From NCBI RefSeq assembly GCF_003985155.1, contig NZ_ML133694.1, positions 1 through 64,000 on the forward strand: a DNA stretch of 64,000 bases, given 5' to 3'. The DNA comes from Rhizobium vallis. Lineage in GTDB: Bacteria > Pseudomonadota > Alphaproteobacteria > Rhizobiales > Rhizobiaceae. Within the stretch, counting starts at the first letter, position 1. Every line of letters starts with the position of its first letter. Of this stretch, positions 17,543 through 26,484 are shown one piece after another. The position numbers and the translations under genes were made by a program. The notes beneath the pieces were generated by a model. The model did no database searches. It saw only the letters and a program-made list of their open reading frames with translations, and was not told the DNA's origin.

Positions 17543-18327
17543 CAACCTGTCCCCCTTGCTTGTGTTGCGGTTCCCATCGGTCTTTCCGACCCGTAGTATT
17601 TTTCAGAGATGCGTTTGGCCGCCGCCGATACGATCGCGCCGAAGCCGTTGAGAGTGGCGGCATTCGCCCGCACGAGGGGTGCGGCAATGGTGATGGAGCC
17701 AATCGGCTGACCGGTGGGCGAAAGAATGGGAGCACCGGTGCTGACGACGCCGACTTCGAGACCCTGACTGCTGATCGAGAATCCGCGCGCGATCGTTTCA
17801 TCGATCATTTTCCGCACCACGGCCGGATCGGTGACAGTGTGCTCGGTGAAGGATTCCAGCGGCTGCGAGAGCGCCAATTCGATTTGTTTTTTGCCCGAGA
17901 AAGCCAGATAGGCGAGACCTGATGCCGTGGCGTGAAAAGGCAGGTGCGTGCCGATCTCGACGATAACACGGTGAGCACGCGGCGAGTCTTCGACATGGAT
18001 CGTCGAAAGCGCGCCGCCGCTGAATTCGGCGAGATGTACGGTTTCCTCAGATGTTTCGGCGAGCTCTCTCACGAAAGGAACGGCGATCCGCAGGAACGGA
18101 TAGCGGGCTTCCCGAACCCGGGCCAGGCGAACCGGAGCCGATCCGATCCGATATTTGCGCGTCTCCGGATCCTGTTCGACGAAACCGTGTTTTTCCAGTT
18201 CGACAAGCAGGCGCCGGGCGGTTGCCTTGTCGAGACCGCAAAGACGGGCGACATCGGTCAATCCGGGTTCGGCATTCAGTTGGGACAGTTTGTCCAGCAG
18301 GGACAGGGCTTTTCCGACGGTGCTCAT
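17542..18327 (-). CDS. IclR-family transcriptional regulator
   Basis: A 261-aa regulator with an N-terminal winged helix (KALSLLDKLSQLN; GLDKATARRLLVELEKHG) and the IclR effector domain (FHATASGLAYLAF, ARGFSISSQGLEVGVVSTGAPI). AGAGGAAA lies six bases before ATG. It heads the minus-strand operon Tm-1-like/HAD/two PLP enzymes/kinase and is divergent from the permease-dehydrogenase operon, so it probably controls both in response to the amine or its breakdown product. Confidence 0.9.
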   Translation of the reverse strand: MSTVGKALSLLDKLSQLNAEPGLTDVARLCGLDKATARRLLVELEKHGFVEQDPETRKYRIGSAPVRLARVREARYPFLRIAVPFVRELAETSEETVHLAEFSGGALSTIHVEDSPRAHRVIVEIGTHLPFHATASGLAYLAFSGKKQIELALSQPLESFTEHTVTDPAVVRKMIDETIARGFSISSQGLEVGVVSTGAPILSPTGQPIGSITIAAPLVRANAATLNGFGAIVSAAAKRISEKYYGSERPMGTATQARGTG

Positions 18328-18430
18328 GCGGCTTTCCTCTTTTGCCGGCCTGCTGCTTTGGCGCTGCCGGATTGATCGTTGTCATGCACCTGTCAGGCCA
18401 GAACCGCGCCTTCCCAACTCGCGGTCAAAT

Positions 18431-18450
18431 TACTTAACATGCGAATTAAC
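18431..18450. promoter_or_regulatory. Candidate HpaR-like site upstream of amine genes
   Basis: TACTTAACATG at 18431-18441 is an exact 11-base match to the candidate HpaR operator at 11354-11364; ATTAA follows three bases later, giving a looser palindrome. It lies in the 325-bp divergent region (18328-18652) between the IclR and permease genes. Confidence 0.4.
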
Positions 18451-18494
18451 TTGACAGGTGACGCCATTCTTTGCAAGTCTATATTTGAAGCACA

Positions 18495-18511
18495 GGTTCA
18501 ATATATGAACC
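18495..18511. promoter_or_regulatory. Candidate IclR-family operator
   Basis: GGTTCA-ATATA-TGAACC is a perfect interrupted palindrome of the 15-17 bp size bound by IclR-family dimers (compare the PcaR-type site at 28912). Its place midway between the divergent IclR and permease genes suggests control of both. Confidence 0.55.
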
Positions 18512-18652
18512 ATAAGCGCTGACGGACCCACGACCAAGAACAAAAGCCAAAATGTGTGTCGTCAGTCCGGTGTGAGACGTGGAGGTCGCTTTCGGGGAAC
18601 GCATGTTGCCCGCGGCGCAATCGAATAATCGCAACAGGGGAACGTTAGCGAC

Positions 18653-20104
18653 ATGGACAATCAACTCTCAACCAGCGCAGGGGGAAACCAACTGCGCAAG
18701 AACAGTCTCGGCGTCGGCGCCGTGACATTCCTGGTGGTCTCGGCAGCAGCACCCTTGACGGCGGTGGCGGGGGGCGTTCCGCTTTCCATGCTGCTCGGCA
18801 ACGGGCCGGGTATCCCGCTGACCTTCCTGCTGGTCACGCTGATCCTGGTTCTGTTTGCCGCCGGCTACGTCGCCATGGCGCGTCACATCCGCAATGCCGG
18901 CGCCTTTTATGCCTATACGGCCCAGGGGCTCGGCGGGATGATGGGAGGTGCCGCCGCCCTCATCGCCATCCTTGCCTATAATGCCATGCAGATCGGCGTT
19001 TTCGGGCTCTTCGGCGCAGCAACATCGGGCTTCTTCGCGGGCCTCGGGCTCGAACTGCCCTGGTGGGTCTGGACCTATGTCGGTATCGCAATCGTCGCCA
19101 TCTTCGGCTATCGCCGCGTCGATCTTTCGGCCAAGGTGCTGACGGTTCTCGTCATCCTTGAATATCTCGTCGTGCTGGTCATCGACGCCGCCATCCTGTT
19201 CAAGGGCGGCGACAGCGGCATCTCGGCCGCACCCTTCACGCCCTCAGCCTTCATGGTCGGAACGCCGGCAATCGGCATTCTGTTCTGCTTCGCCGCCTTT
19301 ATCGGCTTCGAGGCCACCACGATTTACAGCGAGGAAGCGCGCGAGCCGCATAAGACCGTGCCGCGCGCCACCTATATATCGGTGCTTATTATCGGCCTCT
19401 TCTACATGCTGACCTCATGGCTGATGGTCAATGGCGCCGGCGTCGACAAACTCGTTCCCGAGTTGCAGGGGCTTGCCGATCCGACGACGTTCCTCTTCGG
19501 CCTTGCCGAACGTTATGTCGGTCACTGGATCATCCCGGTCATGAATGTGTTGTTCATCACCAGCCTGTTTGCAGGCGTGCTCGCCTTCCACAATGGCGTC
19601 GCCCGCTACATGTATGTTGCCGGCCGCGAGGGCTTGCTGCCGCAGTCCGTCGGCGTTACCCACCCGGTATTCCAGAGCCCGCATGTCGGCTCGGTGATCC
19701 AGACGATCATCGCGGCTCTCGTCGTAGCGCTCTTTGCCTTCACTGGCCAGGATCCGGTGCTCGCACTGTTTTCGTGGCTCACCAATGTCGCCACGCTGGC
19801 GATCATCCTGCTGATGGCGTTCACCGCATTCGCCATCGTTGCCTTCTTCAGCCGCAATCCGGGCCTGGAAAACAACGTGCTGGTGACGAAGGTGCTGCCG
19901 ATCGTTACCGGCGCCATCCTTCTGGGGCTGGTCTACTATATCGCGGTGAATTTCGGCGCGATCGCCGGTGCAAGCGGCGTGCTCGGCGTGCTTTTGCCGG
20001 GCCTGGTGCTGATTGCCGCCATCGTCGGCTTCATAGCGGCCGCCCGTCTGAAGTCGGCCGATGCCGCCGGCTTTGCCCGGCTCGGCGCCGGCCAGGAGGC
20101 CTGA
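18653..20104 (+). CDS. APC-family amino acid/amine permease
   Basis: A 483-aa membrane protein with about 12 hydrophobic segments. The N terminus has the APC signature (GVGAVTFLVVSAAAPLTAVAGGVP) and a cytoplasmic IGFEATTIYSEEAREPHKTVPRA loop equivalent, typical of proton-coupled amino acid and amine importers. AGGGGA precedes ATG by about ten bases. First gene of an operon with an aldehyde dehydrogenase and divergent from the IclR/PLP operon, so its cargo is probably the amine catabolised there. Confidence 0.88.
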   Translation: MDNQLSTSAGGNQLRKNSLGVGAVTFLVVSAAAPLTAVAGGVPLSMLLGNGPGIPLTFLLVTLILVLFAAGYVAMARHIRNAGAFYAYTAQGLGGMMGGAAALIAILAYNAMQIGVFGLFGAATSGFFAGLGLELPWWVWTYVGIAIVAIFGYRRVDLSAKVLTVLVILEYLVVLVIDAAILFKGGDSGISAAPFTPSAFMVGTPAIGILFCFAAFIGFEATTIYSEEAREPHKTVPRATYISVLIIGLFYMLTSWLMVNGAGVDKLVPELQGLADPTTFLFGLAERYVGHWIIPVMNVLFITSLFAGVLAFHNGVARYMYVAGREGLLPQSVGVTHPVFQSPHVGSVIQTIIAALVVALFAFTGQDPVLALFSWLTNVATLAIILLMAFTAFAIVAFFSRNPGLENNVLVTKVLPIVTGAILLGLVYYIAVNFGAIAGASGVLGVLLPGLVLIAAIVGFIAAARLKSADAAGFARLGAGQEA

Positions 20105-20164
20105 CCCGTCACAGCCATGATGGCGGGCGCCCGGCCCGCCATTTTCTTTCGTGAGGATATTGAG

Positions 20165-21643
20165 ATGCAGGACAAGATCGATCAACTCCGCTCCGGCGCC
20201 GTCTCCCCGCAATCGCTGTTCATCGGCGGCGAGTGGCGCGCACCTTCGAGCGGCGCGACCATGGATGTCATCTCACCGATCGACGGAACAAAATTGACGA
20301 CCATCGGCGATGCCGGGGCCGCCGATGTCGACCTCGCCGTCAGGGCCGCACGCGCCGCTTTCGAGAAAGGCACGTGGTCGAAGGCCGCACCCGCCGAGCG
20401 CAAGAGGATCCTTTTCCGGATCGCCGAACTGATCGAGCGCGATGCGCTGGAACTGGCCGTGCTCGGCGTGCGCGACAACGGTACCGAAATCAGCATGGCG
20501 CTGAAGGCCGAGCCCGGCAGCGCGGCCGCCACCTTCCGTTATTATGCCGAAGCCCTCGACAAGGTCTATGGCGAGATCGCGCCCACGCCCGAAAGCGTTC
20601 TCGGCCTCATCCACCGCGAGCCCGTCGGCGTCGTCGCGGCGATCGTACCATGGAATTTCCCGATGATGATCGGGGCCTGGAAGATCGCGCCGGCACTGGC
20701 TGCCGGCAACTCCATCGTGCTGAAGCCAGCCGAAGGCGCATCGCTCAGCCTGCTGAAACTGGCAGCACTCTGCGCGGAAGCCGGCCTGCCGGAGGGCGTG
20801 CTCAACGTCGTCACCGGCCGCGGTACGGTCACGGGCGAAGCGATCGGCCTGCATGGCGACATCGATGTTCTCGCCTTCACCGGATCCGGCCTGGTCGGCC
20901 GGTGGCTGCTTGAATATTCGGCCCGCTCCAACCTCAAGCGCGTCTACCTCGAACTCGGCGGCAAGTCGCCCAACATCGTCTTTGCCGATGCGCCGGACCT
21001 CGAACAGGCCGCCAAGGTTTCCGCCTATGGCATCTTCCGCAATTCGGGGCAGGTCTGCGTCGCAGGCTCGCGGCTTCTAGTCGAGCGGTCCATCCACGAG
21101 GAATTTTCCGAACGAGTTTCAGCGATCGCCGCGAAGATCAAAGTCGGCGATCCGCTTCTGCTGACCACCGAATCCGGCGCGATCTCAAGCGAAATCCAGC
21201 TCAAGAAGGATCTCGGCTTCGCAGACGAAGCGCTGGCCCAAGGTGCGCGTCTGAGAACCGGTGGAGAGCGCATCCTGGAAGAAACTGGCGGCTTCTACAT
21301 GCGGCCGACCGTCTTCGACGTGACACCGGAGATGACGCTTGCCAAGGAAGAGGTGTTCGGGCCGATCCTCTCCATCATTCCGTTCGACGACGAAGTGGAA
21401 GCCCTGCGCATTGCCAATGCAACGCCTTACGGCCTGGCTTCCGCGGTATGGACCGCAAACCTTTCACGCGCCCATCGCTTAGTGCGCGATATCAAAGCTG
21501 GCGTCGTGCACGTCAACACCTATGGCGGCGCCGACAATACCGTTCCGCTCGGCGGTGTCCGCCAATCCGGCAACGGTTACGACAAGTCGCTGCACGCAAT
21601 GGACAAGTACCACAACCTCAAGACGGCATGGATTCAGCTGTAA
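20165..21643 (+). CDS. NAD(P)-dependent aldehyde dehydrogenase (PuuC-like)
   Basis: A 492-aa aldehyde dehydrogenase. Motifs: VPWNFPMMIGAWKIAPAL, FTGSGLVGR, LELGGKSPNIVFADAPDL (Glu) and RNSGQVCVAGSRLLV (Cys). It resembles aldehyde dehydrogenases of amine pathways (PuuC, betaine-type). ATG 20165 follows GAGGATATTGAG; the frame is open upstream to 20117 but this would cut into the permease terminator region. It lies 60 bases after the permease and probably oxidises the aldehyde made by the PLP enzymes. Confidence 0.88.
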   Translation: MQDKIDQLRSGAVSPQSLFIGGEWRAPSSGATMDVISPIDGTKLTTIGDAGAADVDLAVRAARAAFEKGTWSKAAPAERKRILFRIAELIERDALELAVLGVRDNGTEISMALKAEPGSAAATFRYYAEALDKVYGEIAPTPESVLGLIHREPVGVVAAIVPWNFPMMIGAWKIAPALAAGNSIVLKPAEGASLSLLKLAALCAEAGLPEGVLNVVTGRGTVTGEAIGLHGDIDVLAFTGSGLVGRWLLEYSARSNLKRVYLELGGKSPNIVFADAPDLEQAAKVSAYGIFRNSGQVCVAGSRLLVERSIHEEFSERVSAIAAKIKVGDPLLLTTESGAISSEIQLKKDLGFADEALAQGARLRTGGERILEETGGFYMRPTVFDVTPEMTLAKEEVFGPILSIIPFDDEVEALRIANATPYGLASAVWTANLSRAHRLVRDIKAGVVHVNTYGGADNTVPLGGVRQSGNGYDKSLHAMDKYHNLKTAWIQL

Positions 21644-21711
21644 AGCATCGAAGCGACATAAGGGGAGGGAGGCGCGCCATCGAAGGCCGTTCCGCCCAAA
21701 AAGGCTCTATG

Positions 21712-23118
21712 TCAGCAGAAAACAGTTTGAATGGTGGTGAATTCCTTCAGCCCCTCGGCGCCGAACTCGACCCCGATACCGGACTGTTTCACCCCACCGA
21801 AGGGTGCGTTGGGCTGGATGGCGCCATGCTTGTTGATCCAGACCGAGCCGCATTCGAGCTGACTTGCCACTTGCTTGGCCTTGGCGATGTCGCGCCCCCA
21901 GACGGAGCCGCCGAGCCCAGCCGGATTGTCGTTCGCCTTGGCGATCACGTCGGCAAGATCGGTGTAGCGGATGATCGGCAGGGCAGGTCCGAACTGCTCG
22001 TGATCGACGAGCTTGCATCCATGGTCGACATCGGCCACCAGCGTGACCGGGTAGAAATAGCCCGCCCCGGCGTATGCCGTGCCGCCGGTCAGAATGCGGC
22101 CACCCTTGGCACGGGCATCCTCCACGTAGGAGGAGACGATGTCGAACTGCATCCTGTTCTGCACAGGGCCAAGGATCGACTGTTCCGACAGACCATCACC
22201 GACGACGATACCGGCGGCATAGGCGGCCAGGTGCTCGCAGACGGCGTCATAGATGCTGTCATGGACATAAAGACGCTTCAGGCAGGCGCAGGTCTGACCG
22301 TTGTTGATGAAGGCGCCCCAAAACAGGCCTTCGGCGATCTCCTTCGGATCGGCATCGGGAAGGACGATGCCGGCATCGTTGCCGCCGAGTTCCAGGGTCA
22401 GCCGCTTCAGCGTGTCTATGGCGCTCGCCATCACCTTCTTGCCCGTGGCAGTCGAGCCGGTGAAGGTCAGTTTGGCAATGCCGGCATGCGTGGATATCGC
22501 CGCACCGATATCGTTTTCGCCGGTCACGATATTGATGACGCCGGGCGGCAAGACCTCATTCATCAATTCCACTAGACGGATGGTCGAGAGCGGTGTCATG
22601 GGTGACGGTTTGATGACGACCGTGTTGCCGGTCCGGATGGCGGGGATGACATGCCAGCAGGCGATCATCACCGGATAATTCCAAGGTGTAATCGAGCCGA
22701 CGACACCCACAGGCTTCCGATGCAGCTCGACGCGGCCTTCCGGCGTGTCCTGCAGGACTTCCACCGGCAGCTCGATTTCCGCCGTGTGGCGGGTCCAGGC
22801 AACGGCGCCACCGATTTCGAAGCGGGAGCCAAGTCCATTGAGCGGCTTGCCCTGTTCGAGTGTCAGCAGCCGTGCAAGCTCTTCCGAGTTTTCCTCGATC
22901 TTTGCCGCAATGGCGCGGCAGGCATCGGCGCGCTCCGCGCTCGATTTCGCCCGCCAGCCTTCAAATGCGGCCGTCGCCGCGGCAACGGCTGCATCGAGAT
23001 CCTGGACGGTGGCCAGAGGCATGCCGCCGACGACATCCCCGGTCGAAGGGTTGAGAATATCGGCGTGATGTGCGGTTTCCACCGGCCTGCCGCCAATGAA
23101 CAGCGTGTAGCGCTTCAT
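21712..23118 (-). CDS. Aldehyde dehydrogenase, candidate arylacetaldehyde oxidation
   Basis: A 468-aa aldehyde dehydrogenase with TPWNYPVMIACWHVIPAI, FTGSTATGKK, LELGGNDAGIVLPDAD (Glu; Asn in place of the usual Lys after GG) and NNGQTCACLKRLYV (Cys). GGGAGGAG eight bases before ATG 23118 fixes the start; the longer open frame would overlap the AraC gene. It lies downstream of a FeaR-like regulator in the same orientation, which suggests phenyl- or 4-hydroxyphenyl-acetaldehyde as substrate. Convergent with the previous dehydrogenase. Confidence 0.85.
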   Translation of the reverse strand: MKRYTLFIGGRPVETAHHADILNPSTGDVVGGMPLATVQDLDAAVAAATAAFEGWRAKSSAERADACRAIAAKIEENSEELARLLTLEQGKPLNGLGSRFEIGGAVAWTRHTAEIELPVEVLQDTPEGRVELHRKPVGVVGSITPWNYPVMIACWHVIPAIRTGNTVVIKPSPMTPLSTIRLVELMNEVLPPGVINIVTGENDIGAAISTHAGIAKLTFTGSTATGKKVMASAIDTLKRLTLELGGNDAGIVLPDADPKEIAEGLFWGAFINNGQTCACLKRLYVHDSIYDAVCEHLAAYAAGIVVGDGLSEQSILGPVQNRMQFDIVSSYVEDARAKGGRILTGGTAYAGAGYFYPVTLVADVDHGCKLVDHEQFGPALPIIRYTDLADVIAKANDNPAGLGGSVWGRDIAKAKQVASQLECGSVWINKHGAIQPNAPFGGVKQSGIGVEFGAEGLKEFTTIQTVFC

Positions 23119-23221
23119 ATGCGAACTCCTCCCAAGCAATTTCTGAGGAGCATTCAAATCGAAGTGGCATTTTCTGTCTTGGATTTGGGCGCGGCCCGAA
23201 TAGGACAAAAGCGCAGACAAT

Positions 23222-24178
23222 TCACTGCTGCAGAATGTCCTTCGGGGAACAGTCGAACGCTCTGCGGAAGCACCGGTTGAAATAGGAAATATCGTTGAAG
23301 CCGGCGGAATAGGCGACCTCGGCGATGGTGATCGCATTGGCAGTGTTCTTCATCTGCGTCAGTTGTTCGTGGACGAGATGAAGGCGCCGCATACGGATCA
23401 GGGATGTCACCGTGGTGCCGGCCGCTGAAAAATCTTCCTGCAGGGTGCGCAGGGAAATTCCAACCTTGTCGGCAAGCCATTGTGGCGTCAGGTTTTCATC
23501 CGTCAGATGCCGGTCGATCAAGATATGGACTATCTCCAGCCGGCCGCCGGCACTGTCGAGAGGAACCGGCTCGTCGAGTTCTCCCTCAACGGCAAAGGCC
23601 TGACGCGTGGCGCTGAAAAGCAGTTCGCGCAGATGCCGAGCCTGCCTGTCGCCCGCATGTGTTTTTAGGAGCTTGGCCACCACTGCCCGGAGCATCGCCG
23701 ACATCGGGTCTTCCGCTTCGATCCTGCGTGAAACCTCCACCCGTACGGATTTGTCCGCGAAGATCAGCTGACGGGGCAAATGGACCGACAAGTGATTGGA
23801 AAAACGGCCCCCGAAGTGAAAGATCGACGGACTGGAGCTATCGACCAGAATGCAATCCCCCGGCACAATGATCGACTGCCGTCCACGCTGTTCGATTCCA
23901 CATGTCCCCTCGAGTTGCAGCAGCAGGAAAAGATTTTCACCGTAGTCGGTACGGATATCCCCGATGTCGCGGCGGATGACATCTACATCATTGGCGACCT
24001 GAGCCAGTTCCAGCCCACCGGCGTCCATAGTGCGCGCGCCCCCTGTCACAGAGGCGCGTTCAGCTCGGCACGGGTTGAAGTTTCCACAGATGGATTGCAG
24101 TTGCGCGGTCCATTCATCAAGGGCATGGGCAGGCCATCGCGCTGGGACCAACGCCCCAAATTCCGCATGATGCTGCAT
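23222..24178 (-). CDS. AraC-family regulator, FeaR-like
   Basis: A 318-aa regulator. The N-terminal AraC-binding-like domain (about 20-200) includes YGENLFLLLQLEGTCGIEQRGR and SSSPSIFHFGGRFSN, in the style of FeaR, which controls phenylethylamine and tyramine oxidation. The C-terminal double HTH is clear (LADKVGISLRTLQEDF; IAEVAYSAGFNDISYFNRCFR). GGAGGGG lies just before ATG. It is followed after 103 bases by an aldehyde dehydrogenase on the same strand, its likely target. Confidence 0.85.
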   Translation of the reverse strand: MQHHAEFGALVPARWPAHALDEWTAQLQSICGNFNPCRAERASVTGGARTMDAGGLELAQVANDVDVIRRDIGDIRTDYGENLFLLLQLEGTCGIEQRGRQSIIVPGDCILVDSSSPSIFHFGGRFSNHLSVHLPRQLIFADKSVRVEVSRRIEAEDPMSAMLRAVVAKLLKTHAGDRQARHLRELLFSATRQAFAVEGELDEPVPLDSAGGRLEIVHILIDRHLTDENLTPQWLADKVGISLRTLQEDFSAAGTTVTSLIRMRRLHLVHEQLTQMKNTANAITIAEVAYSAGFNDISYFNRCFRRAFDCSPKDILQQ

Positions 24179-24302
24179 GGCAGTCCCCTCCCAAAGACCG
24201 TCTAGCTCTTCCGTCTTTAAGACAAGATAGTTCTCGTGTTAAGCAATCCCCGTTTCGGAGCTTTGTCAACGCGAATCTTGTCGGCGTGACGTGGTCGCAA
24301 AT

Positions 24303-24815
24303 TCAGCCGCCGAAACTGCCGGTCTGCGTCGGCACGTGCACATAGTTGCGGTCGAAATACAGCAACGCATGACCGTCCTTGCGGGAGCGAATGTTCACCA
24401 CCTCGCCGACAAAGATATTGTGCGTGCCGACCAGCCGTGCCTCGACGAGGCGGCAGTCGAAGGAGACGATCGCATCGGTGAGCGCCTGGTTGCCGGATGG
24501 CAGGCTGACCCAGTCGGCCGCGGCGTAACGCGCTTCCATGTCGGATTGCTGGCCGGCGAAGGACCCGGCAAGGTCCTTGTGCTCGGGCGTGAGAACATTG
24601 ACGCAAAAGCGGCGGTTCTCGACGAAAAGACCTGTTTGGGCGGAGCGACTGTTCATGCAGACCAGGAGGGTCGGCGGTTCGTCGGTAACGCTGCACATGG
24701 CGGTGGCGGTGAACCCGCCGCGCCCGGCGGGTCCGTTGGTGGTGATCACGTTGACGGGCGCGCAAACCCGCGCCATCGCGTTGCGGAACTCGGTTTTCGA
24801 GACAGCCTCCTCCAT
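24303..24815 (-). CDS. hpaC: 4-hydroxyphenylacetate 3-monooxygenase flavin reductase
   Basis: A 170-aa flavin reductase of the HpaC/FMN-binding split-barrel family. It supplies reduced FAD to HpaB. Features: FRNAMARVCAPVNVITTNGPAG (start of the fold), GFTATAMCSVTDEPPTLLVCMN, and the C-terminal GDxH-type region LVGTHNIFVGEV with LLYFDRNYVHV. It begins 12 bases after hpaB. Confidence 0.92.
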   Translation of the reverse strand: MEEAVSKTEFRNAMARVCAPVNVITTNGPAGRGGFTATAMCSVTDEPPTLLVCMNSRSAQTGLFVENRRFCVNVLTPEHKDLAGSFAGQQSDMEARYAAADWVSLPSGNQALTDAIVSFDCRLVEARLVGTHNIFVGEVVNIRSRKDGHALLYFDRNYVHVPTQTGSFGG

Positions 24816-24826
24816 GGCGCTCTCCC

Positions 24827-26392
24827 TTACTCGGCCGCGCTGCGGATCGGATCGGCACTGTCGAGCGGCGGCAGCCAGGTATCACCCGTCCAGCCGTTCT
24901 CGTCATAATCGGCCATGCACTGATCGACCAGCGCTTCCATTTCCTTGAGCCGCCCGCCACGCTCGGCGCCTTTCAGCACCTGCAGGCGGACTTCTTCCGG
25001 TGCTCCGGCATAATTCAACTCATAGAGCGCGTGGCGGCCGCCAAACTCGGTGCCGGTTGCGTCCCACAGAAGCTTCATGATCTTGATGCGCTCGATATGG
25101 CCCATGTCGTCCGATCCGCGCACATATTGGGCGAGATAGCGGTTGATGTCCGGATTGGTGAAATCCTTGGCGGACGACGGCAAATAAATAAGGCCGGAGG
25201 CGACCGTGCGGCGGACGATGTCAATCACCTTCGGATAGGCTTCCGACATGAAGGTGCGGTAGCAGAGGGCAGCCTCCAGGTTCGGCAGCATCGCGCCATT
25301 GGCCCAGGGAATTGGATTGTGCGCCATGGCATTGGAGAAGGTCCAGAACTGATGACGGATGGCGATCAGCTCGCCGAGCATCGCCTGATTGCCGCGGAAG
25401 GCATCGCCGCCGGTGGCACGCAGGGCCTTGGCAAGCAGGCCAGCCAGGAAATCCATCTTCACCGCAAGCCGGGTGCAGCCCTGGAAGCAATAGCCGTGCA
25501 TGAAACCCGAGGCGGGGTGGAAGGAGAGGATCTTGGCGGCATCGCGCAAAACCAGCACGTCTTCCCAGGGCACGAAGACGTTGTCGAGGACCAGGATCGC
25601 GTCGTTCTCGTCGAAGCGCGAGGACAGCGGATAGTCATAAGGGTGGCCCGCCGAATTCGCCGTCTGCTCATAGGAGACGCGGCAGAACATCTTGATACCA
25701 GGCGCATTCATCGGAACGATGAACATGACCGAGAGCGAGGGATCTTCCGTGACCGTCGCCGAACTCTGGGCGAGGAAGTTGTAATGGGTCAGCGCGGACG
25801 ATGTCGCAACCACCTTCGCACCCGAGACATAGATGCCGGCGTCAGTTTCCTTGGTGATGTGGACGAACACATCCTTCACCGCATCGGCCGGTTTGTGACG
25901 GTCGATCGGCGGATTGACGATCGCATGGTTCATGAAGAGAACCGATTCCTGCGCTCTCTTGTGCCAGGCGAGTGCATTTTCCTTGAAGGGGCCGTACCAG
26001 TCGGCATTCGCCCCGAGCGTATTCATCAGCGCCGCCTTGTAGTCGGCGGTGCGGCCCATCCAGCCGTAGGACATGCGCGCCCAGTCGGCGATCGCACCCT
26101 GCTGGGCGACGAGGTCTGACGATGATTTCGCCACCCGGAAGTATTTGTGGGTATAGCCGTTGGAGCCGGTATCAGTCGGCGAGGTCAGCCGTTCCTTGGT
26201 CTTCTCGTCATGCAGCGCATCGTACATCCGCGCGATCGAACGGGCGGAATTGCGCATCGAGGGATGGGTGGTGACGTCGGCGATGCGTTCGCCGTTGATG
26301 TAGACTTCACGCCCGTCGCGAAGGCTCGCGAGATATTCGGCACCGGTAAAGGGTCTGGTCTTGTCGCTGCGGTGATCTTCAGCTCGTAGCAT
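24827..26392 (-). CDS. hpaB: 4-hydroxyphenylacetate 3-monooxygenase, oxygenase component
   Basis: A 521-aa FADH2-dependent monooxygenase of the HpaB family, acyl-CoA dehydrogenase-like fold. It hydroxylates 4-hydroxyphenylacetate to homoprotocatechuate. Typical segments: RPFTGAEYLASLRDGREVYINGER split at the N terminus, HAIVNPPIDRHKP, FVPWEDVLVLRD, and the C-terminal GGRHALYELNYAG. Length equals the family (about 520 aa). GGGAGGAA precedes ATG. Divergent from the activator gene hpaA. Confidence 0.95.
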   Translation of the reverse strand: MLRAEDHRSDKTRPFTGAEYLASLRDGREVYINGERIADVTTHPSMRNSARSIARMYDALHDEKTKERLTSPTDTGSNGYTHKYFRVAKSSSDLVAQQGAIADWARMSYGWMGRTADYKAALMNTLGANADWYGPFKENALAWHKRAQESVLFMNHAIVNPPIDRHKPADAVKDVFVHITKETDAGIYVSGAKVVATSSALTHYNFLAQSSATVTEDPSLSVMFIVPMNAPGIKMFCRVSYEQTANSAGHPYDYPLSSRFDENDAILVLDNVFVPWEDVLVLRDAAKILSFHPASGFMHGYCFQGCTRLAVKMDFLAGLLAKALRATGGDAFRGNQAMLGELIAIRHQFWTFSNAMAHNPIPWANGAMLPNLEAALCYRTFMSEAYPKVIDIVRRTVASGLIYLPSSAKDFTNPDINRYLAQYVRGSDDMGHIERIKIMKLLWDATGTEFGGRHALYELNYAGAPEEVRLQVLKGAERGGRLKEMEALVDQCMADYDENGWTGDTWLPPLDSADPIRSAAE

Positions 26393-26484
26393 GTGTTCCT
26401 CCCATAGATCGTGACAGAAAGCTAAGCCTGAAAGGCGGCCGCAGCCATGGACAAAGCCGGCAAATTGCTGGTACTTTTTCCGGC

